Shown here piece after piece: positions 1 to 9,397 of a stretch of 64,000 nt of DNA. The notes under the pieces are model-generated. The model worked only from the letters and a program-made list of their open reading frames with translations, searched no databases and had not been told where the DNA came from. This DNA comes from Pseudoneurospora amorphoporcata. Its lineage: Eukaryota; Ascomycota; Sordariomycetes; Sordariales; Sordariaceae. The translations under genes and the position numbers were made by a program. Position 1 is the stretch's first letter. The number at the start of each line of letters is the position of its first letter. The stretch covers positions 62,001-126,000 of the forward strand of contig MU859088.1 of the NCBI GenBank assembly GCA_033297205.1, read 5' to 3'.

Positions 1-2514
1 CATCATTTCTTCTTCGGGTAGAGAGGGTACGAATTCTGGTCTAGATGGTTCCTCCTCTGTAGGCGTGCTCGTGGCTTCGGCGTCAGCATCGGCATTGGCC
101 TGCTCGCGTTCGTGCTTGCGCTCCTCCTTTTGTAAATCCCGAGCCAAGGCGTTCCTGATCATCGCTCTGCGCGCTATGGATACGTTGTCTGGATTAAATG
201 GTTTCTTCAGATCGACTGTTTCGTCATGTTGCTTATGTGGCTCCGGATCCTCTTGGTGTCGCTCATGCTCCTGCGGTTCAAGCTTCTCCTGCACGCTCCC
301 CAGCTCAGCCGACGGAAGAGGCGAACCCACGAAACCAAGCTCACTCTCCCGTTCGGACAGCTGCGAGAACGGAAACGTTCCGTTCCTCATCCTACGGGCA
401 TGCTTGTCCACCAGCAATTGCATTTCATCCAGCACCTTGTCCGAGCTCAATCTCCGCGTGGCCTTCAGCCTTAGCTGCATTTGCGCGTTCCTCCTTTCCA
501 CTTGCGCGGCCATTTCCTCCGCCATCTCGATGAGCGGCGGGAGTTCGGCCTCGAGCATGGCCTCCTCATCCGCTTGGATAGCGACCGGTAGCGCGTCCAC
601 CAAGCGTTGTATCTCGTTTTCGAACGTGGCGCACGCGGCCTGGTGCTCTTGGGAGGCCGGCGCTTGGTTCCGGATACGTTGCACGGCGGCCTTGTCAGCC
701 ACGATCTGGCGGTAGAGTTCATGTGTGCGGCCTATTACGAGGTTCTCGACCCGGCGGGTTCTGAGGGCCGCCAGAACGCGGATGGTCTGGGAGGAGAGCT
801 TCTGCATGTTCTGCCGGAGATGGTGGTCGGAGAACAGGCACGCGAGCTTGTACACGCGGCGAAATAGACCCGCCAGCGGACCGGGGCTAAGGGGCCTAGG
901 ATGGGCTGCGAGGTTGCGAACAAAGTTGAGGGTTTCAAGGTGTTCGCGCACGTACGAGTCCCGCTGCCTTGCGGGCACAGAGGTGGTGTTGAAGGCCGAG
1001 ATAGTGTGGGAATCTTTGAGGAGTTTTTTGGTGAATGTCTGCTGCCAACTCTTTAACTCGACGACTTCGGGGGAGTCCCAATTCTTCTTGGCCAGATGAT
1101 GGGGGATGTGTGCCAGGGCAAAGCGGTAGCAGCATTCCTCCAAAAGCTTGCGGACAGTCTCCACGATGGCTGTGTTTACCTTGTGTGGAAAGAGGATTGG
1201 GGGGTAGTGGGCAGCCAGAGCCTCCTTGAGCTGGATGGACTCGAGGTCGGTAGTCGTCCCATTGGGTCTGATCGCCGGGCGCTGGTGGACCTTGGATTGC
1301 TCGAGATCTTTGACTCGCTCGAGCTCCATGTCGTCTTCACACTCTTGAATTATGATGTTTTCCACATGACTGAATTGCTCCGCCTTGTCTTCAAACTCCT
1401 CGATTGGGGTACGTTGCTCTCTGATGTTTTCCACATCGTTGAATTGCTCTGCCTCATCTTGGTACTCTTCGCTGGGGCTAGGCTGCCCTCTGATGTTTTC
1501 CACATCGTTGGGTTGCTCTGCCTCGTCCTCAGCTTCAGCTGGTTGCTCTATCCGCTGGTCTCCCGATTGCTTGATTGGCATCGCTGGCGTTCCTGTGCTT
1601 GGTTCACAGGAACGGTTGAGTTTGCGTTGAGCAATGCGGGCGTCGCGGAGTTGCTGCTTCCATTCCACAACTCGCCCATCACGATACTTTAGTATCTCAT
1701 CAAAGGCACGAAGCATCCACTCGTAGTTCTCGCTCTTGAGATCATCTGGCTTGCAATGCAGCGGATGTGGTGTTTTGAGGAAAATCCCCGCCGACTCTAG
1801 AGCTGTCTCGTTGGCCTCTCTGAATTCCTTTTGACGCGCCATACGCGTAGCTTCGCATTTTCCGACTCGCTCGACTTTGAGTGCTTCATCTTGGGCATCC
1901 GCTCCTTGAGCCCTGGCACGGTCTAGCTCCGCTTGCGCCTCCTTTAAATCGATATCGGCTTCCCACAGGGCTTCATGGGCCTTTACCGCAGATCCGGCAA
2001 TGTCCACAGCGGTACGGCAAGCTGCAAGGGCTCTGTATTTGCGGGGACACTGTTCAACCCCGTAGTAGAACCCTGTTATCTCATCGTATATCTTGGACAG
2101 ACGTTCAATAGTCATTTGAGATTCCTGTTGCGTTTTGTTTGTGTCGGTGAGACCCTTCAGGACCTCAAGGGTATCTTTTTGGGTGTTTAGCCAATTTCTT
2201 CCACGTTTAATCATTCTTTTGACATTTCGCTTGGCGGCAGCAGTTAAAGGAGCCACCGCTCGGCCAATGTCCTTGTTGTCCTCTGGTATTTGGGCAGGGG
2301 AGCAGGGCAGAGCTTCAAGGGCCAGACGGTCTGGTTGTTCCGCGACGGCCAGTTGTGAAGCAGAAGCTGTGGTTGGGCGGAGAAACTGGCGGTGATGGAC
2401 CAGGTGATGGCCAAGAGGATGGCGGACAAGGACGGCCGACTTGGACATGGCCCATGATGTTGGTCGCCCTGCGCGTGTAGTCGCCGCCACGCGGCAAAGG
2501 CCCGAGGCAATCAT
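1..2514 (-). CDS. Large coiled-coil protein with mitochondrial-type leader, 3' end off window (partial)
   Basis: One open frame runs on the minus strand from an ATG at 2514-2512 to the left edge without a stop: 838 codons and no intron needed. Its first 50 or so residues contain Arg, His, Ser and Ala but no Asp or Glu (it starts MIASGLCRVAATTRAGRP), the composition of a mitochondrial presequence. Residues about 70-300 and 560-740 are charged and heptad-like, suggesting long coiled coils. Residues about 320-385 hold an acidic repeat of 23 residues (motif NDVENIR..EE). A central block (about 425-560, including FVRNLAAHPRPL and VYKLACLFSDHH) looks globular. I do not recognise a named domain. Mitochondrial location is inferred from the leader only. 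It could be a fungus-specific structural protein. The frame is certain; the function is unknown, and the C-terminus is missing. Confidence 0.75.
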   Translation of the reverse strand, partial: MIASGLCRVAATTRAGRPTSWAMSKSAVLVRHPLGHHLVHHRQFLRPTTASASQLAVAEQPDRLALEALPCSPAQIPEDNKDIGRAVAPLTAAAKRNVKRMIKRGRNWLNTQKDTLEVLKGLTDTNKTQQESQMTIERLSKIYDEITGFYYGVEQCPRKYRALAACRTAVDIAGSAVKAHEALWEADIDLKEAQAELDRARAQGADAQDEALKVERVGKCEATRMARQKEFREANETALESAGIFLKTPHPLHCKPDDLKSENYEWMLRAFDEILKYRDGRVVEWKQQLRDARIAQRKLNRSCEPSTGTPAMPIKQSGDQRIEQPAEAEDEAEQPNDVENIRGQPSPSEEYQDEAEQFNDVENIREQRTPIEEFEDKAEQFSHVENIIIQECEDDMELERVKDLEQSKVHQRPAIRPNGTTTDLESIQLKEALAAHYPPILFPHKVNTAIVETVRKLLEECCYRFALAHIPHHLAKKNWDSPEVVELKSWQQTFTKKLLKDSHTISAFNTTSVPARQRDSYVREHLETLNFVRNLAAHPRPLSPGPLAGLFRRVYKLACLFSDHHLRQNMQKLSSQTIRVLAALRTRRVENLVIGRTHELYRQIVADKAAVQRIRNQAPASQEHQAACATFENEIQRLVDALPVAIQADEEAMLEAELPPLIEMAEEMAAQVERRNAQMQLRLKATRRLSSDKVLDEMQLLVDKHARRMRNGTFPFSQLSERESELGFVGSPLPSAELGSVQEKLEPQEHERHQEDPEPHKQHDETVDLKKPFNPDNVSIARRAMIRNALARDLQKEERKHEREQANADADAEATSTPTEEEPSRPEFVPSLPEEEMM
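1353..1530 (-). repeat. In-frame 69-bp tandem repeat, about 2.6 copies
   Basis: The word TGATGTTTTCCACAT starts at 1353, 1422 and 1491, exactly 69 bp apart. Read on the coding (minus) strand each unit gives about 23 residues around AEQFNDVENI. The copy starting at 1491 keeps only about 40 bp before it diverges. The unit length is a multiple of three, so copy-number change would keep the frame of the coiled-coil protein. Confidence 0.85.
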
Positions 2515-4083
2515 GGTCACGATGGCATGTCCGGTTCCCAGGACATGGTAGATCGAGGTTGGTTTAGGGTTGAACGGTTGTCATGAACCGGCAGAGCGAT
2601 CATCGAGTGAGTTGTTGTTGACGAGAAGTGAAGCCATAGCAGAACCGGAATTGACGAATCGGACAAAGTCGCCTGCCCCACTGGAAGACGGTCGCCGTTG
2701 GATGTGGCTGGTGGCATCTTTACAAAGAATTGAAGCAACCGCAGAGGTCAGCCGACTCGTGTGACTTTATTTTGTACAGTTGCCGCTTATCTTTCTGTGG
2801 CTGGGGGGAACACACGGACAAAAGTCACAGTGGTCACTCCTCGATTTAACCACCTTCCAAAAACTCTTGCATTGATGCAACTCCCCTTAAGTAGAAGCTC
2901 GTGCCTTCCTATGATTCGTGCGAAGTCTTATTGTTTTGGATGATTGGTGACTACGCAAAAACGGAAGCGTCGACTGAATTCAGCACAAAGGGAAGCAAGG
3001 ACTTACAGGGGCTTACAGTAGGGTGGAAAACCCACCCAAGGTAAACAATCATAAAGGGGGAAGGGGTGACTGCCAGCACTACGCCGAGCTTTGACCGTTC
3101 TTATACCATCCACGCAGAATACGAACCCGCACTGGTGAAACTCCCGGCGATATCCGTCATCAACTGAAGTTTTCCTCTGGTCCTTCCCTCATGTCGGCGA
3201 AGGGAAAAAGCACCTGGCACCCAATCACACTCTTCCGTAGAGGTACCTAGGCAGGAGCGCCTGCCGCCGTTGAAAGTCGGGCTATTACGAAACACGACTC
3301 AATTTCCCAACGGTGCCAGCAAAAAACAAAGCAGGAATGATGCTGGATCCAAACACTCACTTTACTGTGTTACACGAATGGCACAAAGTACTGGAGTCTT
3401 CTAGGCAACAAGAGACGATGGTTGCTCCCTTGCATTCCTGCCGCTACTCATCAGTGCTCAACATCGCTCAAGTTACAGACTACTTCAGTTGGTCCGTCCT
3501 ACCCGTCCTCTCTGTTCTTCATTAAGGTACCCTGGGCCGCATCGAGTCCACCATCTCAGAGACGCTTTAAACCGACAAAAACGACAACAAGTGTCTTACC
3601 TAATGATCAGCTGCTGATATGATCGTATTCTTTCTTTCAGTCTACCAACGTTCCGCTAGCGACGGACATGTCCACGGCAAGATAGTTTTTACTTTGTGGC
3701 GATTGCTTCTAACAAGCCACGACGGATGGATGGACTTCCCCCCTCCGGACCAAGCTTGGTTGGTTTGAATGCCGCAACTTGATGTGAGGCAATTCATCAT
3801 GGGCGATATACGCGCCGACGTCCCGGCTGGTTGGTGTTGGAGTGTTGGGGAGCAATGAGGAAGAACTGGCCAGCAGTGCAATCACCCAAGAATTACTGGC
3901 CGCGAAATTCGAGGGCGGACATGTATAAAGCTCGTCCACACGCCGGTGCTCTTAGAATGGACTTTGCCAGACTATCGCCATCATTCTCACCGTTGAAAGA
4001 TCATTGCCTCTGATCCAGTGAACCTGGCCCAACCAAAGGAACAACTACCATCCGATATTGTCCACGGCTCGCTCACCACCAAA
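2515..4083. other. Intergenic region between divergent genes
   Basis: This stretch separates the minus-strand coiled-coil gene from the plus-strand gene at 4084, so it should hold both promoters. Only short chance frames are present, and I see no RNA gene, repeat or clear promoter motif. Confidence 0.5.
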
Positions 4084-4641
4084 ATGGCATCATCTTCAGC
4101 TACACCGCAAGCCTCCGTCACGAAGGAGTCCTTCGTGAGGGATCCCAGAGGAGTTTGCGAGGACCTCTCCGCATCTGTCCGCAACATTGGAGCAAAGTTC
4201 GAAGACGGTAGCGACCGTAGGATGGATTTCGATGAAGCGGCAGACACGCTCGAGTATGCGAGTAAAATGGAGTGGGCTGTCTTTTGCGAAAACCAGGACA
4301 ATGTAAACCGAATTACGTCCATGGCGAGTGCGGCGGATGGTATTTCGAGAGCAGGTAAGGCGATTTTGAATTCCTGATCTGGGGAGCTTCCAATAGTTCT
4401 CGGCACATAGGTACCCTAGCTATCAGATGACCTTTTTTTTTCCGTAGCCGGCAAGCTCGAAGACCTCCTCGCCGTTGAGGCAGCTGACGAGCAGAAGATG
4501 ACGCAGCAGATTAATTATATCAAATCTTCCAGCGAAACCTTGGCAAGACATGTAGTGTTGGCCAACCTCAAGCCCCGCCTGACGATGGGTGATCTCGTCC
4601 TCAACGACGATTCATATACCAGCAACAAACCTGGTAACTAG
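4084..4641 (+). CDS. Hypothetical protein, two exons, 154 aa
   Basis: Exons are 4084-4354 and 4448-4641. The intron starts GTAAGG and ends CCGTAG after a T-rich tract, and the join restores one frame ending in TAG. The protein starts MASSSATPQASV and has no signal peptide or membrane segment. It is charged and helix-prone (MDFDEAADTLEYASKMEW, then KLEDLLAVEAADEQKMTQQ), so a small helical bundle or short coiled coil is likely. The ATG at 4084 was chosen because no other ATG lies upstream in this frame. I do not recognise the family. The branch site is weak (CTATC), so the exact acceptor is the least certain part. It is transcribed away from the coiled-coil gene on its left. Confidence 0.6.
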
Positions 4642-5100
4642 GCGGATTCGACGTGGGGAAAGACGCGCTTCAACCATGAGAATGAGGAGCCCGAGAACGA
4701 TGGAAGCAGTCGTGGTGACCGCTTCGATCAAGGCCCGAACCGCAGAGATGATGGTCCCGCCCTCTAGGGAAGCGAAGAGGAGAATGACAGAGCCAGAGAT
4801 TTCAGACCAAGAACCGTGGGGAACAGCTTGGTTCAAGGAAGAGAAAGGAGAGATGAATACTGGCCGGGTTGGTTTTTGTCCCGTAGTGTCGGTACCACAC
4901 TACATCACAGTCCTTACTTGAAAGCGTCAGCGAGCAATAACAGAAAAGTCCTTACCTTGTCAAGATAGATAATGAACTATCAAACAATTGTACTCCTCGA
5001 CACAAATCTGTTCGAGTGCAGTGTCCCTCTCCGCCATCTCTACGGCGATTCTTGAGCGTCTTCATAGATCGGAGCATCGGAAGCCTCTAAGTCCTCGTCT
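4642..5100. other. Short intergenic region
   Basis: It lies between the end of the hypothetical gene and the broken minus-strand locus. A 110-codon open frame crosses it in another frame, but it overlaps the exon before it and has no coding character. Nothing else is seen. Confidence 0.4.
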
Positions 5101-5733
5101 TCACTCCCAAGCCCCTGCCCTCTGATCTAGCAAGAACCGATTCAAATTCGCCTCGTCCAGCCTTCTCCAGTCAACTCCCTTGATATTTACATCTTTCCTC
5201 TTCACCTTCTCACCGTCCTGCCACCAATGGACATGCGACGTAATCTTGGCCGTCATCGTGAGCCACCGGTCCGTGTCCCCATCCCTCCACTTCAGCAACA
5301 CGACCGTCCTCACCGTAGGCGGGATCCCGGTCTCCAGTCGGCCGTGTTACTATCCGTAGCCTCCATGCTGCTTGAATACCTAGACAGCTCTCCACATTCC
5401 CATTGTGTCAGCCTTCATCCATGCCCCTCATGGGCAACTTCCAGTTGGGAGCCTCCAACCTACTTCTCCCTGTGTCTAAATTTAAACCCGACACCGGGCA
5501 GATAATCACCGTCCGAGGATCGTTCAAACTGCTTTTCTTTTTTTTTTTTTTTTTCTTTTTTTTCGGCGACTCGCAAAACACTTCTGAAAGCATAGCCATT
5601 TCGTTCCAGGTAATGTTCTACACCAGACTTCAGCAAAGTTGCGCTCCGGACCATACCTTGTGATCAAGGTGAAGAACAGTCCGAATAATACGCTGCGTGC
5701 CAGGATGTCGAATCGCCGCGCGGGAATACGCAT
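5101..5733 (-). pseudogene. Broken or poorly resolved hypothetical gene
   Basis: On the minus strand, coding-looking pieces follow one another in different frames. The first starts at an ATG at 5733 (MRIPARRFDILARSVLFG). A middle piece around 5408-5530 reads SSLNDPRTVIICPVSGLNL, and a last piece at 5101-5313 reads TAKITSHVHWWQDGEKVK and ends in TAG. A canonical donor (AAGGTATGG) and acceptor (TTTCAG) could join the first two, but stops remain before the last piece. A poly-pyrimidine run (5533-5563 on plus) sits inside the coding sense as an oligo-lysine run, which suggests decay or slippage. The family is not recognised. It could be a real gene with several small introns rather than a pseudogene. 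Confidence 0.3.
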
Positions 5734-6593
5734 TCCATGTTCAAGATTTCCCCTAAACTGGTATCAGCCCTGGGAAATAAATGTGCGCCTATGTCTTGAC
5801 GTAACATAACTCCATGGGAGAGTTTCCTTACTCCTTCCATTTATTTGGACTACCAAGGCCAATACCTTCAGAAACATAAGAGGGCTGTACAAATCGCAGG
5901 AATGGAAATATTCAGCACAGAACGGCAGCAAGGAGGTCAATGGAGAGGAAAATCAGCGGGGCGACAAGCCTAAAGCAAACAAAATTGCCAACAACAAGGA
6001 CCCGTTCACCGGTCATCAAGGGGCAGCAGCGACAGGCGAGACCATACCTAGACCCTAAGGTCATTCGAGATATCGGCCAGAACCCCAAGAGTGAAGGGGC
6101 ATGTAACGAAGGGTTAGACAAGTCAAAGAACCGCACGATGATGCAATCTGAGTCGGACACCAAGGACATTGAAAGCCACGAATACTTGACCTGTGGGAGT
6201 ATGATGGCGAATGGTCGGATTGACTGCTTAAATATCTCGAGGAAGAGATAGGTATTTAGTGTAGTGTAACCAGCGAGTACCAGGAACTCAATGACCTCTT
6301 TCACCAGAGCGCTGAAAAAGCTAGAACTCGAGACACGCGTAAGTCCGTTGCGAAATATCAAGTCAATTTGATCCGAGAAGATCTAGGCTGATAGCCCTCG
6401 TATAGACCACGCACACAAGGATAATGTGTTTCAGCTCCCTATAAGCGGATTACGGACCGGACGGTGACCAATTACGACTTTCTCGACTTTGAACCCCGGC
6501 TGGCACTCGTCACTTCTCAGCTTCAAACCAGACCTTGCCTACGAGCAAGCGCTATCCAAGGGTTGGGGCAGAGGCTCTTGCAAAGTGGGATGG

Positions 6594-6633
<40 letters not shown>

Positions 6634-6639
6634 ATCATT
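5734..6639. other. Non-coding or decayed stretch upstream of the protease relic
   Basis: Short open frames are interrupted every 30-100 codons. Fragments such as KYLEEEIGI and YQELNDLFHQSAEKARTR (about 6230-6340, plus) look like remains of coding sequence in the same orientation as the subtilase relic and may be its eroded 5' part. I could not find the catalytic Asp and His boxes. Confidence 0.3.
6594..6629 (+). repeat. Poly(A) tract, 36 nt
   Basis: An uninterrupted run of 36 A lies directly upstream of the subtilisin-like relic. Confidence 0.95.
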
Positions 6640-7303
6640 GCCATTTTCCGCTGGCTGAGAGATACGAAAAAGGTTACCAAAATCTTGAAGTTGCTGGGAG
6701 GCTCGCGACAATCCCTAGCGATTTTGCAGTGAACAGACACTTGAGAAGTGCTTCGACTCCTTCTACTACCCAGCAGACCGTCCCATTTCTCGGAGAATGA
6801 ATAGGTGGCGCCGACGTCTACCATACTGTGACCCGCAGCAATACCTCAGTCACCCTTGACAAGACAAGCTTCCTGTTCCCTAGCGAGAATGTGCTTGTTG
6901 ACCATCCTTACGACGGTGGGAACTCGGTGGCCGCAGCCATAGCTACCGGTGTAGCTGCACTTGTCCTTTACTGCTTCAAGGAGGATAACTAACGTAATAA
7001 TCCCCGACCAAATTCAAACCCAGCCTTTCGGCGACAGCGCTCATGGATCGATTGTTTGCGGCACTACAAATTAACAGGAAAGACCAAGTATGTTGATCTG
7101 GTGAAGCTATTCAAGATTTCCGATGACAGGGACTTCAACCCAGGGTACTTGGGTAAAGAAGGTCTGCCTGTATGCAGGTGTGGAAATCCAAGGACGAGAT
7201 GGAAACGCTGATCATAAGGGAGCTGACGGTTTCCAAATCCAAAGAGACTCATACGCCAGAAGACGGATTTGAACGAAAGGCGTTAGTTAATGGGGGAACT
7301 TGA
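6640..7303 (+). pseudogene. Subtilisin-like (S8) serine protease relic
   Basis: One frame at 6790-6990 reads TVTRSNTSVTLDKTSFLFP, then GGNSVAAAIATGVAALVLYC. The second block matches the catalytic-serine box of fungal intracellular-type subtilases (consensus G.S.ATA.A.G.AALVLYC); the serine is present. A stop precedes this block (GAATGA at about 6797) and a TAA closes it at about 6990. Downstream, pieces MDRLFAAL, KYVDLVKLFKISDDRDFNP and KDEMETLIIRELTVSKSKE lie in successive frames, as expected of a C-terminal tail broken by frameshifts. The N-terminal pro-region and the Asp and His boxes are not recognisable. The mix of stops and frameshifts argues for a dead gene. The family assignment rests on the serine box alone. 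Confidence 0.45.
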
Positions 7304-8051
7304 TGTGATGTTCAAAGCTGGAAGTACGGACTGAATAGCCAGGAAGAGAGGCTATTGGATACTTGGCAGCAGGTAGAGAATTGGTACGATCGTTACAAAA
7401 CCCCTGACAGAGTAGGTAGTAAACGGGCAGAAACGGCCGGAGCTGCCTACCACCCTATGAATGTGTAGATTCTAACGCAAAGATGCGGAACCAAAGACCG
7501 TTATGCGCCATGGCTCGCCAGTGGCACCAAAATGCAGGCCTAACCAAGAGAGGTGTCTGTGACGACGAGGATCTGACGAGAGGGATCAAACCAGGAGGGA
7601 GGTTGCGAAAAGAAGAACATGCAGAGTAGAAGGAACATGACGGCCACAAAGGAAAGAAGAGATGAGGGGAGGGAGACGGGGAAAGAAATATACAAGTATC
7701 ACCATCGACATCACGTAAGAAGGCCGATGTTCGGGGTCGACATGGTGGATTAGTAAGTCGATGACTGTGATGTTCCTGTGAGGGCGCGTCCACTAAGACG
7801 AACCTCACTAGCAATTGGAGCTGCCGCCCCACTTTCAGCCGTGATTCATCAACCTCAAAGGATGACTCCAATTCCTCGAGACATAAAACCTCAACACTGT
7901 AACAGTGACGTTGAGATATCTTCCAAACATCCAAATATCAATACACCCAAAAGGTACCACAGTCCACAAATCCCCAGTCTCACTCAGTTTACTGACCAAC
8001 CCACCCATCCAGACACAAAAAAAAAAAAAAAACATTGAAACATACCTCAAT
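7304..8051. other. Intergenic region, promoter side of the PhzF-like gene
   Basis: No credible gene is seen. The last 100 bases before the ATG at 8052 are C- and A-rich with little G, typical of a fungal 5' leader, and include a 16-nt A run. Confidence 0.5.
8017..8032 (+). repeat. 16-nt A run in the likely 5' leader
   Basis: Sixteen A residues end 19 nt before the start codon of the PhzF-like gene and would be transcribed in its leader if the start site is upstream. Confidence 0.8.
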
Positions 8052-9077
8052 ATGGCCTCCGAACCCATCACCCTCACCTACCTAACAGTCGACGTCTTCA
8101 CCTCGACTCGCTACCTCGGCAACCCCCTCGCCGTCGTGCTCATCCCATCCTCCCTCCGTCCCCGTCTCACACAGGACGTCAAGCAGCGTATCGCCCGCGA
8201 ATTCAACTTCTCCGAGACCGTCTTCCTGCATACTCTAGACGACGAAGCGCGCGATGGATTGGCTGTCACAAGCCGAGATATCGACATCTTTACCATTGAG
8301 GAGGAACTTCCCTTTGCGGGCCACCCTACGGTGGGAACCGCTTATCTCGTGCTGAATCATCTGGGCTGGAAGCATGTTGATACCCTGGTGACCAAGGCGG
8401 GGCCGATTGCTATTGAGCCATTAGAGGGAGAAGGGGGAAGGGTCAAGGCGACCATTCCGCATGCTGTGCATGTTCACCGGCAGACTCTCGGGGGACTCTT
8501 GGGGAGCGGTGGGGGAGTGAAGGCGGAAACGAGGGATTTGATCCAAGCTTCGCTATCGGATGATGCCGAAATCAGAGAAGCTGAGCTCAATGGTCCGGTA
8601 GTCAGCATCGTCCGCGGCATGACCTTCTTGTTGGCTAAGCTGCCTAGCTTGGAGCATTTGGCGAAGGTGTCGACGGCTAAGAGGCTGGATTTCAATAAAG
8701 TGGGGGGGTTGTTGGATAAGGGCGAGTGGGAGGGTGGGTTTGTTTGCAGGTATTATTATGTACCCACTGAAGAGGAGAGGAGGGACGAGAAGAGTGGAAG
8801 GAAGGAGTTCAAGTTTAGGACGAGAATGGTGGAGTTGGGGTTTGAGGACCCAGCTACGGGGAGCGCGGCGTGCACGCTGGCGAGTTATTTGACGGTTAGT
8901 GGGAGGGAAGTGGGAGGGGCGAGGTTTGAGTTGACGCAGGGCGTGGAGATGGGGAGACAGAGTGAGATTGAGGTTGAGACGACGGCGGTGGAGGAGGAGG
9001 GTGGGGAGGTGAAGGTGAAGGATTTGTATTTGGGAGGGACGGCGGTGGTGGTTACCAAGGGAGAGATGTATGTGTAG
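8052..9077 (+). CDS. PhzF-family isomerase/epimerase-like protein, 341 aa, single exon
   Basis: The protein begins MASEPITLTYLTVDVFTSTR. It has the hallmarks of the PhzF/diaminopimelate-epimerase fold. FNFSETVFL carries the glutamate that is the proton-shuttling residue in PhzF; FAGHPTVGTAYLV is the N-lobe binding loop; FEDPATGSAACTLASYL is the C-lobe loop. Both halves of the two-domain fold are present and the length fits the family (about 280-340 aa). In bacteria PhzF isomerises a dihydroxyanthranilate intermediate of phenazine synthesis, but fungal members sit outside phenazine clusters and their substrates are unknown, so only a cytosolic isomerase role is inferred. The ATG follows CTCAAT; upstream in-frame codons are A-rich leader without coding character. 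No intron is needed. It is codirectional with PRP19, 320 bp away. Confidence 0.9.
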   Translation: MASEPITLTYLTVDVFTSTRYLGNPLAVVLIPSSLRPRLTQDVKQRIAREFNFSETVFLHTLDDEARDGLAVTSRDIDIFTIEEELPFAGHPTVGTAYLVLNHLGWKHVDTLVTKAGPIAIEPLEGEGGRVKATIPHAVHVHRQTLGGLLGSGGGVKAETRDLIQASLSDDAEIREAELNGPVVSIVRGMTFLLAKLPSLEHLAKVSTAKRLDFNKVGGLLDKGEWEGGFVCRYYYVPTEEERRDEKSGRKEFKFRTRMVELGFEDPATGSAACTLASYLTVSGREVGGARFELTQGVEMGRQSEIEVETTAVEEEGGEVKVKDLYLGGTAVVVTKGEMYV

Positions 9078-9397
9078 CTTTGATGATGATGTGAACCTGG
9101 TGTTGAAGTTGGTTGTAGATGACGAATGAAAGATACATGACGAAAGTACCTCCTAAACGCATTCTTGCAACATGATTGGCCATTCACCGTGGTGTGCGGC
9201 TCGGTGTGGCTCGTGCTTGGCAATCGTTTCTCTGCCTGCCGCCAAACTTCCCGTCCCAAGCTCCAGGCCGTCTCGCCTGCCTGCTGCTGCTGACCGTGGC
9301 GCGTTGCAACAAAAAAGTGGGAGGACCAACATTTGACATCGTGACTTGAACCAAACAAACCCATTTTACAGATCTCGCATTGCATTACATTCTCAAG
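9078..9397. other. Short intergenic region upstream of PRP19
   Basis: Only 320 bp hold the 3' end of the PhzF-like gene and the promoter and leader of PRP19. No motif stands out. Confidence 0.5.

Noticed and set aside
65..715. 216-codon plus-strand frame rich in Ser, Cys and Leu
   Set aside because: It is the codon-aligned antisense of the minus-strand coiled-coil gene; its composition is that of an antisense shadow.
1096..1692. 198-codon plus-strand frame with hydrophobic runs
   Set aside because: Antisense to the same gene; the apparent repeats come from the 69-bp unit.
4589..4921. 110-codon frame
   Set aside because: Starts inside the last exon of the gene at 4084 and is Arg, Met and Ser-rich without a motif.
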